From the NCBI RefSeq assembly GCF_024345795.1, contig NZ_JAGQBU010000014.1:1-64000 (forward strand): a stretch of 64,000 nucleotides of DNA, written 5' to 3'. The position numbers and the translations under genes are program-made. Of this stretch, positions 56,123 to 63,849 are shown piece after piece (within the stretch, counting starts at the first letter, position 1; each line of letters starts with the position of its first letter). This stretch comes from Synechococcus sp. J7-Johnson (GTDB lineage: Bacteria > Cyanobacteriota > Cyanobacteriia > PCC-6307 > Cyanobiaceae). A model generated the notes under the pieces. That model was given only the letters and a program-made list of their open reading frames with translations, was not told the origin of the DNA and made no database searches.

Positions 56123-57415
56123 TCAGGTTTCGCTGATGAGGCGATCGCAACCCATGTAGGGCACCAGGGCCTGCGGCAAGCGCACGCTGCCGTCGGCCTG
56201 CTGGCCGGTTTCGAGCAGGGCGGCCATGGTGCGGCCCACCGCCAGGCCGCTGCCGTTGAGGGTGTGCAGCAGGCGGGTTTTCTTGCCCTCCTTGAAGCGG
56301 ATCGAGGAGCGCCGCGCCTGGAAATCGCCGCAGGTGCTGCAACTGGAGATCTCCCGATAGGCGCCGGCGCCCGGCAGCCACACCTCCAGATCGAAGGTGC
56401 GCGCGGCTGAGAAGCCCAGATCACCGGTGCAGAGCTCGATCACCCGGTAGGGCAGCTCCAGGGCCTGCAGCACCGCTTCAGCGTCGGCGGTGAGCTGGGC
56501 GTGGGCCTCGTCCGATTGATCGGGGTGGCAGAACCAGTACAGCTCCACCTTGTTGAACTGGTGCAGGCGGATCAGGCCGCGGGTGTCGCGGCCGTAGGAG
56601 CCGGCCTCACGGCGGAAGCAGGGGGTATAGGCGGCGTAGCGCAGGGGCAGCTGCTCGGCGGGGATCAGCTCATCGCGGTGGAAGGAGGTGATCGGCACCT
56701 CGGCGGTGGGGGTGAGCCAGAGGTCGTCGTCGGCGCAGCGGAAGCTTTCCTCGGCGAACTTGGGCAGCTGGCCGGAGGCGGTGAGGCTGGCGCTGTTCAC
56801 CAGGATCGGTGGCAGCACTTCGCGGTAGCCGCGGCGGCTGTGCTGATCGAGCATGAAGCTGATCAGGGCGCGCTCCAGCCGGGCGCCCTGGCCAAGCAGG
56901 GTCACGAAGCGGCTCTGGGCGATGCGCACCGAGCGCTCGCTGTCGATCAGGCCGAGACGTTCGGCGATCTGCCAGTGCTCCTCGAGCGGCGCTTGATCGA
57001 CAAGCGGCAGGCGGGGTGTGCCCCAGCGGCGTCGCTCGACGTTCTCGGCTTCGCCGGCACCCGCGGGGCAGAGGGGGGAGGGGAGATTGGGGAAGGCGAG
57101 CAGCTGCTCGCGCAGGCGGGCTTCAAGGGCTTTCTCCTCCTCCTCGAGCACCGCCACCTGCTGCTTGATGGTGTTGCCCCGGTCACGCAGGGTCTGCACA
57201 TCGGGGCTGTGGGGGGCTTCACCTGCTCGGATCAGCTCGCCCACCTGGCGGCCGATGCGGTTGCCCTCGGCCTGCAGATCGCTGCGCTGCTGCTCGAGAT
57301 CACGCTCATGGCGGGCGATCAACTGCAGGGCCGAGAGATCGAGAGCCATGCCTCGACGCCCGAGCTGCTCAACGATCAGCTCGGGGTTGTCGCGCAGCAG
57401 GCGCTGATCCAGCAC
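56123..57415 (-). CDS. serS: Seryl-tRNA synthetase
   Basis: Class II aminoacyl-tRNA synthetase. 430 aa with an N-terminal antiparallel coiled coil (~28-105), motif 2 in CFRREAGSYGRDTRGLIRLHQF (split here as FRREAGSYG and RGLIRLHQFNKVE), TAEVPITSFHRDE, and motif 3 near the end in NGSGLAVGRTMAALLE. Complete and standard. Confidence 0.98.
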   Translation of the reverse strand: MLDQRLLRDNPELIVEQLGRRGMALDLSALQLIARHERDLEQQRSDLQAEGNRIGRQVGELIRAGEAPHSPDVQTLRDRGNTIKQQVAVLEEEEKALEARLREQLLAFPNLPSPLCPAGAGEAENVERRRWGTPRLPLVDQAPLEEHWQIAERLGLIDSERSVRIAQSRFVTLLGQGARLERALISFMLDQHSRRGYREVLPPILVNSASLTASGQLPKFAEESFRCADDDLWLTPTAEVPITSFHRDELIPAEQLPLRYAAYTPCFRREAGSYGRDTRGLIRLHQFNKVELYWFCHPDQSDEAHAQLTADAEAVLQALELPYRVIELCTGDLGFSAARTFDLEVWLPGAGAYREISSCSTCGDFQARRSSIRFKEGKKTRLLHTLNGSGLAVGRTMAALLETGQQADGSVRLPQALVPYMGCDRLISET

Positions 57416-57480
57416 GGCTCCAGGTGCAAAGGCGCGTGCAGCCTACGGACTGATGCTGGAGCAGGCCGCGTGGGAAGGCC

Positions 57481-57738
57481 TCAGAGCACCTGCACCACTT
57501 CACTCACCTCGGGGATCGATTCGCGCAGCTTGCGCTCGATGCCCATCTTGAGAGTCATGGTGCTGCTGGGGCAGGAGCCGCAGGCGCCCTGCAGCCGCAC
57601 TTTCACGATCGGCCCGTCGATTTCGACGATTTCGACGTTGCCGCCGTCGGCCATCAGGTAGGGGCGCAGCTCATCTAGCACCCGCTCGACGTTCTCGATC
57701 GTGAGGGCGCGGGGGTCATTGACGGTGTCGGTGCTCAT
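57481..57738 (-). CDS. nfuA: NifU C-terminal-domain (Nfu) iron-sulfur scaffold
   Basis: 85-aa single-domain Nfu protein delivering [4Fe-4S]/[2Fe-2S] clusters, the main essential scaffold type in cyanobacteria (photosystem I clusters). Features: [20 protein letters not shown] and the cluster-binding [16 protein letters not shown]. It lies between serS and the yoeB-yefM pair. Confidence 0.96.
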   Translation of the reverse strand: MSTDTVNDPRALTIENVERVLDELRPYLMADGGNVEIVEIDGPIVKVRLQGACGSCPSSTMTLKMGIERKLRESIPEVSEVVQVL

Positions 57739-57793
57739 GGTGTCTCGGGGAGATGGTTTGACTTTAGAGAGGTCTCCTGACGGGCGTCTGGTT

Positions 57794-58048
57794 TCAATAG
57801 TGGTAGCGCAGCTGAGCGATCAGAAGATCGCCCGCTTCGATGCGGTAGACGATCCGGTGTTCGCCATCGATTCGCCGCGACCACCAGCCCGCCAGGGCGT
57901 GCTTCAGCGGCTCGGGTTTGCCAATGCCGCTGAAGGGCTCACGGCGGATCGCTTCGACCAGTTGGTTGATGCGTTGTTGCATCTTGCGGTCATGCTCCTG
58001 CCAGTGGAGGTAGTCCTTCCAAGCCTTGGGAGCAAAGATCAGTCGCAC
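57794..58048 (-). CDS. yoeB: Toxin YoeB (ribosome-dependent mRNA interferase)
   Basis: 84-aa type II toxin, RelE fold. The catalytic set of YoeB is fully kept at the same positions as in E. coli: Glu46, Arg65, His83 and Tyr84 (C-terminus LRYHY). It also has the [20 protein letters not shown] core. It overlaps yefM by 10 bp (antitoxin first), so it is expected to be active and controlled by YefM. Confidence 0.95.
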   Translation of the reverse strand: MRLIFAPKAWKDYLHWQEHDRKMQQRINQLVEAIRREPFSGIGKPEPLKHALAGWWSRRIDGEHRIVYRIEAGDLLIAQLRYHY

Positions 58049-58296
58049 GAGAGGAGTTCGTGGACCTCGCCGTCGCCGGCGCCCAGGGCGGCAATGGATT
58101 CCAGCAGTTGCCGGGCATTGGCGGGGGAGCGCAGCAGGTGGGCGGTCTCTTCCATGGCTTTGAAATCATCGAGAGACAGCATCACCACGGCGGGCTCCCC
58201 ACGACGCGTGATGATCAGGGGCTCATGGTCGTCGCAGACCTGTCGCATGGTCTGAGCCAGGTTCGCCCTGGCGGCTGTGTAAGACATGGCATCCAT
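58039..58296 (-). CDS. yefM: Antitoxin YefM (Phd family)
   Basis: 85-aa Phd/YefM antitoxin: N-terminal DNA-binding domain (SYTAARANLAQTMRQV, then EPLIITRRGEPAVVMLSLDDF) and a C-terminal toxin-binding tail (ETAHLLRSPANARQLLESI). Starts at 58296 or 58287 (MSYTAAR). Two TGTAC half-sites lie 18-34 bp upstream, as expected for the autoregulated operator. Confidence 0.95.
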   Translation of the reverse strand: MDAMSYTAARANLAQTMRQVCDDHEPLIITRRGEPAVVMLSLDDFKAMEETAHLLRSPANARQLLESIAALGAGDGEVHELLSCD

Positions 58297-58313
58297 GCCA
58301 AACCTGAGCTTCC

Positions 58314-58331
58314 TGTACGCATTACTGTACG
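58314..58331 (-). promoter_or_regulatory. Candidate YefM-YoeB operator
   Basis: TGTACG at 58314-58319 and 58326-58331, 12 bp apart, directly upstream of yefM. In E. coli the yefM operator has adjacent repeats with TGTACA cores at similar spacing. The match is by eye. Confidence 0.55.
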
Positions 58332-58476
58332 TCGCATTGTGGATCTGGTGGCGATGTCGGTTTGAGGCCCGTCACCGTTGGTCCACAGCCAGCCTTGGTG
58401 GGTCCGGCGCTGGGCCCCAGCCCCCTGATTCCTAGGATTGGTCCACTGGCTTCCCTGAACGGGCTTTCTCTACGCA

Positions 58477-60285
58477 ATGACCGACGTTCCCGTTTCACGG
58501 ATCCGCAACTTCTGCATCATTGCCCACATCGACCACGGCAAATCGACCCTGGCCGATCGGTTGCTGCAGGACACCGGCACCGTGGCGGCGCGCGACATGC
58601 AGGCCCAGTTCCTCGACAACATGGAACTTGAGCGGGAGCGGGGGATCACGATCAAGCTCCAGGCCGCCCGCATGGAGTACACAGCGGCCGACGGCGAGCG
58701 CTACATCCTCAACCTGATCGACACGCCGGGCCATGTGGACTTTTCCTATGAGGTGAGCCGCAGCCTGCAGGCCTGTGAGGGCGCGCTGCTGGTGGTGGAT
58801 GCCAGCCAGGGGGTGGAGGCGCAGACGCTGGCGAATGTGTACCTGGCGCTGGAGAATGATCTGGAGATCATTCCGGTGCTGAACAAGATCGATCTGCCCG
58901 GCGCTGATCCTGAGCGCATCAAGGAGGAGATCGAAGCCATCATCGGCCTCGACACCTCCAAAGCGATCGCCTGCTCCGCCAAGACTGGCCTGGGCATTCC
59001 CGAGATCCTCGAAGCGGTGGTGGAGCGGGTGCCGCCGCCGGCGGATCTGGTGGATGAGCCGCTGCGGGCGCTGATCTTCGATTCCTATTACGACCCCTAC
59101 CGGGGTGTGATCGTCTATTTCCGGGTGATCAGCGGTGTGATCGCTCGCAAGGACAAGGTGCTGCTGATGGCCAGCGGCAAGATCGTGGAGCTCGATGAGG
59201 TGGGCGTGATGGCGCCCGACCAGCGCCAGGTGCCAAGCCTGCATGCCGGTGAGGTGGGCTACATGGCGGCCTCGATCAAGGCGGTGGCTGATGCCCGGGT
59301 GGGCGACACGATCACCCTGGCCGCCAATCCGGCGGCGGAGCCGCTGCCGGGTTATGCCGAAGCCAAACCGATGGTGTTCTGCGGCCTGTTTCCCACTGAC
59401 GCCGATCAGTACCCCGATCTGCGCGACGCGCTCGACAAGCTGCAGCTATCCGATGCGGCGTTGAAGTATGAGCCGGAAACCAGCAGCGCCATGGGCTTCG
59501 GCTTCCGCTGCGGCTTCCTCGGGTTGCTGCACATGGAAATCGTGCAGGAGCGGCTGGAGCGCGAGTACGACCTCGACCTGATCGTGACGGCGCCGTCAGT
59601 GATCTATCAGGTGAATATGATCGACGGCAGCACCTTGATGGTGGACAATCCCGCCACCCTGCCGGATCCGCAGAAGCGTGAATCGATCGAGGAGCCCTAC
59701 GTGAAGCTGGAGATCTACACGCCCAACAGCTATAATGGCGCCCTGATGGAGCTGTGCCAGGAGCGGCGAGGTGAGTTCATCGACATGAAGTACATCACCA
59801 CCGACCGGGTGACGCTGCACTATGAGATGCCACTCGCGGAAGTGGTGACGGATTTCTTCGATCAGATGAAGAGCCGCACCAAGGGCTATGCCTCGATGGA
59901 ATACAGCCTGATCGGCTATCGCAAGAATGAACTGGTGCGCCTCGATGTGCTCATCAACAGCGAGAAGGCCGATCCGCTCACCACGATCGTGCACCGCGAC
60001 AAGGCCTACAACGTGGGCAAGGGGCTGGTGGAGAAGCTTAAGGAGCTGATCCCCAGGCAGCAGTTCAAGATTCCGATCCAGGCCTCGATCGGCAGCCGCA
60101 TCATCGCCAGCGAAAGCATCAGCGCCATCCGCAAGGATGTGCTGGCCAAGTGCTACGGCGGCGACATCTCCCGCAAGAAGAAGTTGCTTAAAAAGCAGGC
60201 CAAGGGCAAGAAGCGCATGAAGGCGATGGGCAAGGTGGATGTGCCCCAGGAAGCCTTCATGGCGGTGCTGAAGCTGAATCAGTAG
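58477..60285 (+). CDS. lepA: Elongation factor 4 (LepA)
   Basis: Ribosome back-translocating GTPase. 602 aa. [17 protein letters not shown] (P-loop), [29 protein letters not shown] and [13 protein letters not shown], then domains II, III, V and the LepA-specific C-terminus ending [26 protein letters not shown]. Complete. The sequence directly after its stop is toxin-antitoxin debris. Confidence 0.98.
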   Translation: MTDVPVSRIRNFCIIAHIDHGKSTLADRLLQDTGTVAARDMQAQFLDNMELERERGITIKLQAARMEYTAADGERYILNLIDTPGHVDFSYEVSRSLQACEGALLVVDASQGVEAQTLANVYLALENDLEIIPVLNKIDLPGADPERIKEEIEAIIGLDTSKAIACSAKTGLGIPEILEAVVERVPPPADLVDEPLRALIFDSYYDPYRGVIVYFRVISGVIARKDKVLLMASGKIVELDEVGVMAPDQRQVPSLHAGEVGYMAASIKAVADARVGDTITLAANPAAEPLPGYAEAKPMVFCGLFPTDADQYPDLRDALDKLQLSDAALKYEPETSSAMGFGFRCGFLGLLHMEIVQERLEREYDLDLIVTAPSVIYQVNMIDGSTLMVDNPATLPDPQKRESIEEPYVKLEIYTPNSYNGALMELCQERRGEFIDMKYITTDRVTLHYEMPLAEVVTDFFDQMKSRTKGYASMEYSLIGYRKNELVRLDVLINSEKADPLTTIVHRDKAYNVGKGLVEKLKELIPRQQFKIPIQASIGSRIIASESISAIRKDVLAKCYGGDISRKKKLLKKQAKGKKRMKAMGKVDVPQEAFMAVLKLNQ

Positions 60286-60289
60286 GAGC

Positions 60290-60431
60290 GGGGCGGCGCG
60301 GTTCGCCAGCACCTGGAACTGTTCGGAGGTGATCGCCCCCAGCCGCAGACTTTTCAAACCCGCGTTCAGCAGTTCCACCAGCACCAGGTCTGGTGCCAGT
60401 TGCAGGGTGCCGGATTCAGCGGCTGTCCCGT
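60290..60431 (-). pseudogene. Fragment of a PIN-domain toxin (VapC-like)
   Basis: On the minus strand the frame reads LQLAPDLVLVELLNAGLK then SLRLGAITSEQFQVLANRA. This is the middle segment of VapC proteins (LxAPxLLLxEVxNALxKxxRRGELxxE). The N-terminal D-containing motif and everything after helix 4 are missing: the fragment begins right at the antitoxin relic's stop and ends at the lepA stop. Confidence 0.6.
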
Positions 60432-60674
60432 TCCTCGCGGATCAGGCCCGCGACGTCAAGGCTGCGGTCTGCGGCCGGTGTGGTGGCCCGCAGGCGAGCC
60501 AGCTCACCGCGAAGGGATTCTTCCTGCCGGGCTGTGTCGGTGAGGAGGTTGCGCAGGCTCTGCTCCAGGGAGAGGCCCTGAGCCCGGGCGCGGGCCCTGA
60601 GCGCGGTCACCACCTGATCATCCAGCTGCCTGTTCGGCGACGATTAGGTAGGCGGCCGCCTTAGTAGTTGACAT
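60416..60674 (-). pseudogene. Frameshifted RHH antitoxin (FitA/VapB-like) relic
   Basis: ATG at 60674 opens STTKAAAYLIV; after a +1 shift around 60640 the next frame continues RQLDDQVVTALRARARAQGL then SLEQSLRNLL, together matching xxLIVRxLDDxVxxALRxRAxxxGxSxE of FitA-type antitoxins. As written, the first frame stops after 18 codons and the second has only GTG starts inside the RHH. It ends IREERDSR just before the toxin fragment. Confidence 0.6.
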
Positions 60675-60790
60675 CGGGCAAGCTGCCGAATCAGGAGCTG
60701 CGCCATGGTGCTTCTGGGATTGCTTATCGACTACTGGCAGCGACGTTGTTGCGATTCCATGGCACCCGCCAATGCGCCAGCGAAGCTCAT

Positions 60791-60820
60791 TGCAACCAAA
60801 ACGGTTGCAGAATGGTTGCA
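60791..60820 (+). promoter_or_regulatory. Candidate operator of the vapB-vapC-like pair
   Basis: TGCAACC-AAAAC-GGTTGCA is a perfect 7-bp inverted repeat at 60791-60809, with a third half-site GGTTGCA at 60814-60820, 24 bp before the antitoxin ATG. This is the expected place for autoregulation by an RHH antitoxin. Confidence 0.5.
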
Positions 60821-60843
60821 GCGTTGATGAACTGGTGGCTGCC

Positions 60844-61089
60844 ATGGCAAAGAGCCTCACCATCAAGAACCTGCCGGACGCACTCCACGCCCGCCTGGCA
60901 GCTGCGGCCAGGCAGCATCGCCGCAGCCTCAACAGCGAGGCGATCGTGTGCCTGGAAGCTGGGCTGACGCTGGCACCAGCCGGGGCGGAGGAACGGCTGA
61001 CGGCCATTCGTGCACTACGCGAGACCTTGCCGCGCAATGGTTTTGCCCCCGCCGACAGCGACGCGTTCAAGCGTGAGGGCCGCCCGTGA
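60844..61089 (+). CDS. Ribbon-helix-helix antitoxin (FitA/VapB-like)
   Basis: 81-aa type II antitoxin: the RHH strand and helix MAKSLTIKNLPDALHARLAA then AARQHRRSLNSEAIVCLE, followed by a toxin-binding tail rich in Arg/Glu and ending FKREGRP. ATG at 60844 is chosen because it begins the RHH strand. The stop overlaps the toxin start by 4 bp. Confidence 0.88.
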   Translation: MAKSLTIKNLPDALHARLAAAARQHRRSLNSEAIVCLEAGLTLAPAGAEERLTAIRALRETLPRNGFAPADSDAFKREGRP

Positions 61090-61487
61090 TCGCTGTGGAC
61101 ACCAACGTGGTGGCCTATCTGCTGCTGCCCGGCCCGCAGACAGCACAGGCGGAAGCCTTGCTGATCGATCAACCCAACTGGGCGGCTCCGCCGTTGTGGC
61201 GTAGCCAATGGCGCAACGTGCTGAGCGGATACCAGCGGCGAGGCGACCTGAGCCTCGATCAAGTGCTCAGCCTGCAGCAGCAGGCAGAAGACCTGGTGAT
61301 TCGCCATGAGGAACCGGTGTGTTCTGACGCTGTGCTCCGGCTGGCGGCCACCAGTGGCTGCAGCGCTTACGACTGTGAGTTCGTGGTCGCTGCTCAACAG
61401 TTGGGCATACCGCTGATCACGGCGGACGGCGCTGTGCTGAGAGCTTTCCCTGATCTGGCCCATCCCCTGCCTCAGGCCACCTCCTGA
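61086..61487 (+). CDS. PIN-domain toxin (VapC-like) with an altered acidic residue
   Basis: 133-aa PIN ribonuclease-fold toxin. Acidic residues: Asp5 in AVDTNVVAYLL, Asp in SAYDCEFVVAAQQLG, and Asp in TADGAVL are present. The second conserved acid, normally Glu in the (L)xSExxNxL motif, is Gln41 in PPLWRSQWRNVLSGYQRRG (codon CAA, one base from GAA). That substitution would be expected to lower or abolish nuclease activity. ATG is not used: the start is GTG at 61086, overlapping the antitoxin stop. Confidence 0.88.
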   Translation: MIAVDTNVVAYLLLPGPQTAQAEALLIDQPNWAAPPLWRSQWRNVLSGYQRRGDLSLDQVLSLQQQAEDLVIRHEEPVCSDAVLRLAATSGCSAYDCEFVVAAQQLGIPLITADGAVLRAFPDLAHPLPQATS

Positions 61488-61553
61488 ATCAGCAGGGCTT
61501 GCGGCCTGGCCTGAACGATCTCATTACAGTTGGGTTCTGCAGGCGAACTGTTG

Positions 61554-62180
61554 ATGACGCTGGCACCTCCAAGCCCAACGCCTGGCGTGCAGCCGCTGCA
61601 GCTGCCCTGGGACCTACGGCTCAACGCTGATCAGTTCGAGCTGGTGTGTCAGGCCAATCCCGATGCGGTGCTTGAACTGGCGGCCAATGGTCAACTCATC
61701 GTCATGACCCTTACGGGAAGCGAAACCGGCGCCCGCAATAACGAGCTCTCCTTCCAGCTCGAGCTCTTTGCCAAGGCCTCTGGAGGTTGGCAGGGGTTCG
61801 ATAGCTCCACCGGATTTCGCCTGCCCGATGGCTCGGTGCTGAGCCCCGATGCCTCCCTGGTGCGCCTAGATCGGTGGCAGGCTCTCACCCCCGAGCAGCG
61901 CCGTGGCTTTGCGCCCCTCTGCCCGGATCTGGTGGTGGAACTGGCCAGCGCGTCCGACGAAGGGCCCCGTGGCGTGAGTGCGCTCCGCCAGAAGATGGAC
62001 GCCTACCAGGCCAATGGGGCGCAGCTGGGCTGGTTGTTGCTGCCCGAGGAGAGGGCCGTGGAGATCTGGCGCGTTGGGGCCGCCTCCACCCCTGAGCGCC
62101 TCGACGATGCCAAAACTTTGGATGGAGGAGAACTGTTCCCTGGCCTGGTGGTGGATCTGGCTCCGATCTGGGACGTTTGA
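61554..62180 (+). CDS. Uma2 family (DUF820) putative endonuclease
   Basis: 208-aa PD-(D/E)XK-fold protein of the Uma2 family, expanded in cyanobacteria and possibly linked to mobile elements or selfish islands. Seen: LRLNADQFELVCQANPDAVLELAANGQLIVM, FRLPDGSVLSPDASLV with the first catalytic Asp, and PDLVVELASASDEGP with the ExK region (E-L-A-S, Lys in LRQKMDAYQANGAQLGW). Function unproven. ATG at 61554 is preferred over TTG 61530. Confidence 0.85.
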   Translation: MTLAPPSPTPGVQPLQLPWDLRLNADQFELVCQANPDAVLELAANGQLIVMTLTGSETGARNNELSFQLELFAKASGGWQGFDSSTGFRLPDGSVLSPDASLVRLDRWQALTPEQRRGFAPLCPDLVVELASASDEGPRGVSALRQKMDAYQANGAQLGWLLLPEERAVEIWRVGAASTPERLDDAKTLDGGELFPGLVVDLAPIWDV

Positions 62181-62193
62181 GAGGGCCTGTTTC

Positions 62194-62583
62194 ATGCCAC
62201 AGCGATCATTGAATGGGTCCGTGCTGCGCTGGCCCAGTTCCGAGAGCGTGCTTGAGGCGGCAGGGCAGTGGGCTAAGCGCCAGGCAGCGGTCCAACCGGA
62301 GCTGGAGGCGGTGGGTGTCTTCGGCTCCTACGGGCGCGGCGATGCCGGTGTGGGCAGCGACCTGGATCTGCTGCTGGTGCTGCGGCAGTGCGAGCTGCCG
62401 ATCTGGGAACGCCTGCGCCCCTGGGACACGGCCGATCTTCCGCTGGCTACCGATCTGCTCGTGTACAGCCGCCGGGAGTGGGAGAGCCTCCCCCAGTGGA
62501 ACCCGAAGCTGGCGGCAACGCTTCAGCGCGACCTGCGCTGGCTGATCGCTCCGTCGCCGCTGGCGGCAACGCTGAATCAGTAG
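62194..62583 (+). CDS. Minimal nucleotidyltransferase (MNT/MntA-like)
   Basis: 129-aa nucleotidyltransferase with the signature VFGSYGRGDAGVGSDLDLLLVL: GS(Y/F)xRG then SDxDL metal-binding Asp pair. Such proteins usually pair with a HepT partner (AMPylating antitoxin of the type VII HepT-MntA system), but no HepT gene follows. It may be an orphan or act on another partner. 13 bp after Uma2. Confidence 0.82.
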   Translation: MPQRSLNGSVLRWPSSESVLEAAGQWAKRQAAVQPELEAVGVFGSYGRGDAGVGSDLDLLLVLRQCELPIWERLRPWDTADLPLATDLLVYSRREWESLPQWNPKLAATLQRDLRWLIAPSPLAATLNQ

Positions 62584-62637
62584 GCGACCACAAATACATG
62601 CGGATCTGGCGACGCAATCGCCAGATCGGCTGCGTTT

Positions 62638-62790
62638 TTGGCGGCGATAGGGCGATTCTTCAAGGAGCCAGCGGGCAGCTTCTTCCTGTTCGGGCCGCGC
62701 GGGACGGGGAAGTCAACCTGGCTGCGCCAGACCCAGACCCAGACAGAGGCGCTCTGGCTTGATCTTCTCGATCCAGAGGCGCTGCTCTGA
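62638..62790 (+). pseudogene. N-terminal fragment of a DUF4143-type AAA ATPase
   Basis: The frame reads RFFKEPAGSFFLFGPRGTGK then STWLRQ...ALWLDLLDPEALL and stops. This is the Walker A start of the ATPases found in mobile/defence contexts (FFLFGPRxTGKSTxL). Walker B and the C-terminal DUF4143 domain are missing. A run CAGACCCAGACCCAGACAGAG adds a small tandem repeat. No start codon better than TTG at 62638. The ~100 bases after it hold no recognisable gene. Confidence 0.6.
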
Positions 62791-62896
62791 GCACGTGCAA
62801 CGTTTATTGAAGCCATCGTCCAGGCCCGGCTGAATCGGGAAGCAATCACTCACTGGCTGGGAACGCTGGGGGAGTTGTTGCTGAAGGGGGCCGCCA

Positions 62897-63427
62897 ATGG
62901 TGCCTCGATCTGTCTGTTTGTCTCGCCTGGGGGCGGTGCCTCTTGCCCGGCCGGGGGGGCAGGCGCCTGACGCTGGCTTTGTCCTGCCGCTGTCGCTCGG
63001 CGCGGCGTTGATGCTGCTGCTCACGAGCCTGTCGGTGCAGACGGCGGCGCTGCAGGGATCGGCCCTGGCGGCGGCTGAACTGAAGCAACGCCAGCAGGAG
63101 GATGCGCTGGATTCAGCGGCGCAGCGGGTGGCGGCCCAGCTGAGCGGTGCCTATGCCTGCCTGCTGCCGCAGGCTTCCGCGGACTGGGTGATGCCGGTGG
63201 CTGGCTGTGCGCCGGGGCTGAATCCGGCGATGGTGGCGGCGGGCCAGGTGGGGGAGAACGACTACCGGGTGGTGGGCTGGACACCGGCTCTGGGTGGTAA
63301 AGCGGCGCGGCCCGGTGAGCTGCGGCTGGAGCTGAGCGATGCAGGCAGCCAGCGGCTCTATGCGTTGGCGGTGGTGCCCGGCGACGGGGCGCCGCTGGTG
63401 CGCAGCGTGCGGGGGCTGGGGCGATGA
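62897..63427 (+). CDS. PilX-like minor pilin/pilus-associated membrane protein
   Basis: 176 aa. A short positively charged leader is followed by AGFVLPLSLGAALMLLLTSL, a class III prepilin-like cleavage site G/F with hydrophobic stalk but Leu instead of Glu at +5, as in PilX/PilV-type minor pilins. Then a long Ala/Gln/Glu helix (LAAAELKQRQQEDALDSAAQ) and a globular end with two Cys. GTG/ATG at 62897. Part of a pilin cluster continuing off the right edge. Confidence 0.72.
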   Translation: MVPRSVCLSRLGAVPLARPGGQAPDAGFVLPLSLGAALMLLLTSLSVQTAALQGSALAAAELKQRQQEDALDSAAQRVAAQLSGAYACLLPQASADWVMPVAGCAPGLNPAMVAAGQVGENDYRVVGWTPALGGKAARPGELRLELSDAGSQRLYALAVVPGDGAPLVRSVRGLGR

Positions 63428-63849
63428 ATCTGGTGGAGGTGATGGTGGCGGCGGTGGTGTTCGGCCTGGCGGCCAATGCCTCGGCACAGTTGTGGGGGTC
63501 GAGTGCGCTCTGGAGCCAGCGCGCCGAGCAGCGGCAGGAGCTGATGCGCCGCCTTGATGCCGACCTGCTGCGGCGGGAGCATGGACTGCGCCGGGCAGCC
63601 CTGGCGGTGGCACCAGCGGCGGATTGCGCAGTGGCGGGCGATTGGCTGGAGGCCCAGCTGCAGGCGGCTGCCACGGAGCTGCCGGCGGGGGTGACGGCCA
63701 CGCTGCAGCGCGAGGAGGACAACGGGGCCGGCGGACTCTGGCTGGTGCTGCGCAGTGAGCATCAGGCGATCGAGCGGCGGCGGTTGTTCATGGCGGCGGC
63801 CCATGGGCTGTGCCAGCCGCTGGCCACCGACACGGAGCTGGGGGCATGA
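63424..63849 (+). CDS. Pseudopilin/minor pilin (PilV/GspI-like), leaderless as read
   Basis: 141 aa. It opens directly with MNLVEVMVAAVVFGLAANA, i.e. the mature N-terminus of a type IV pilin with Glu at +5, but without the short leader and Gly(-1) that PilD cleaves. The codons just upstream in this frame (RAGAGA) run inside the previous gene with no canonical start. Amphipathic stalk helix and a small C-terminal domain with two Cys follow. The start overlaps the previous stop (ATGA). Confidence 0.7.
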   Translation: MNLVEVMVAAVVFGLAANASAQLWGSSALWSQRAEQRQELMRRLDADLLRREHGLRRAALAVAPAADCAVAGDWLEAQLQAAATELPAGVTATLQREEDNGAGGLWLVLRSEHQAIERRRLFMAAAHGLCQPLATDTELGA

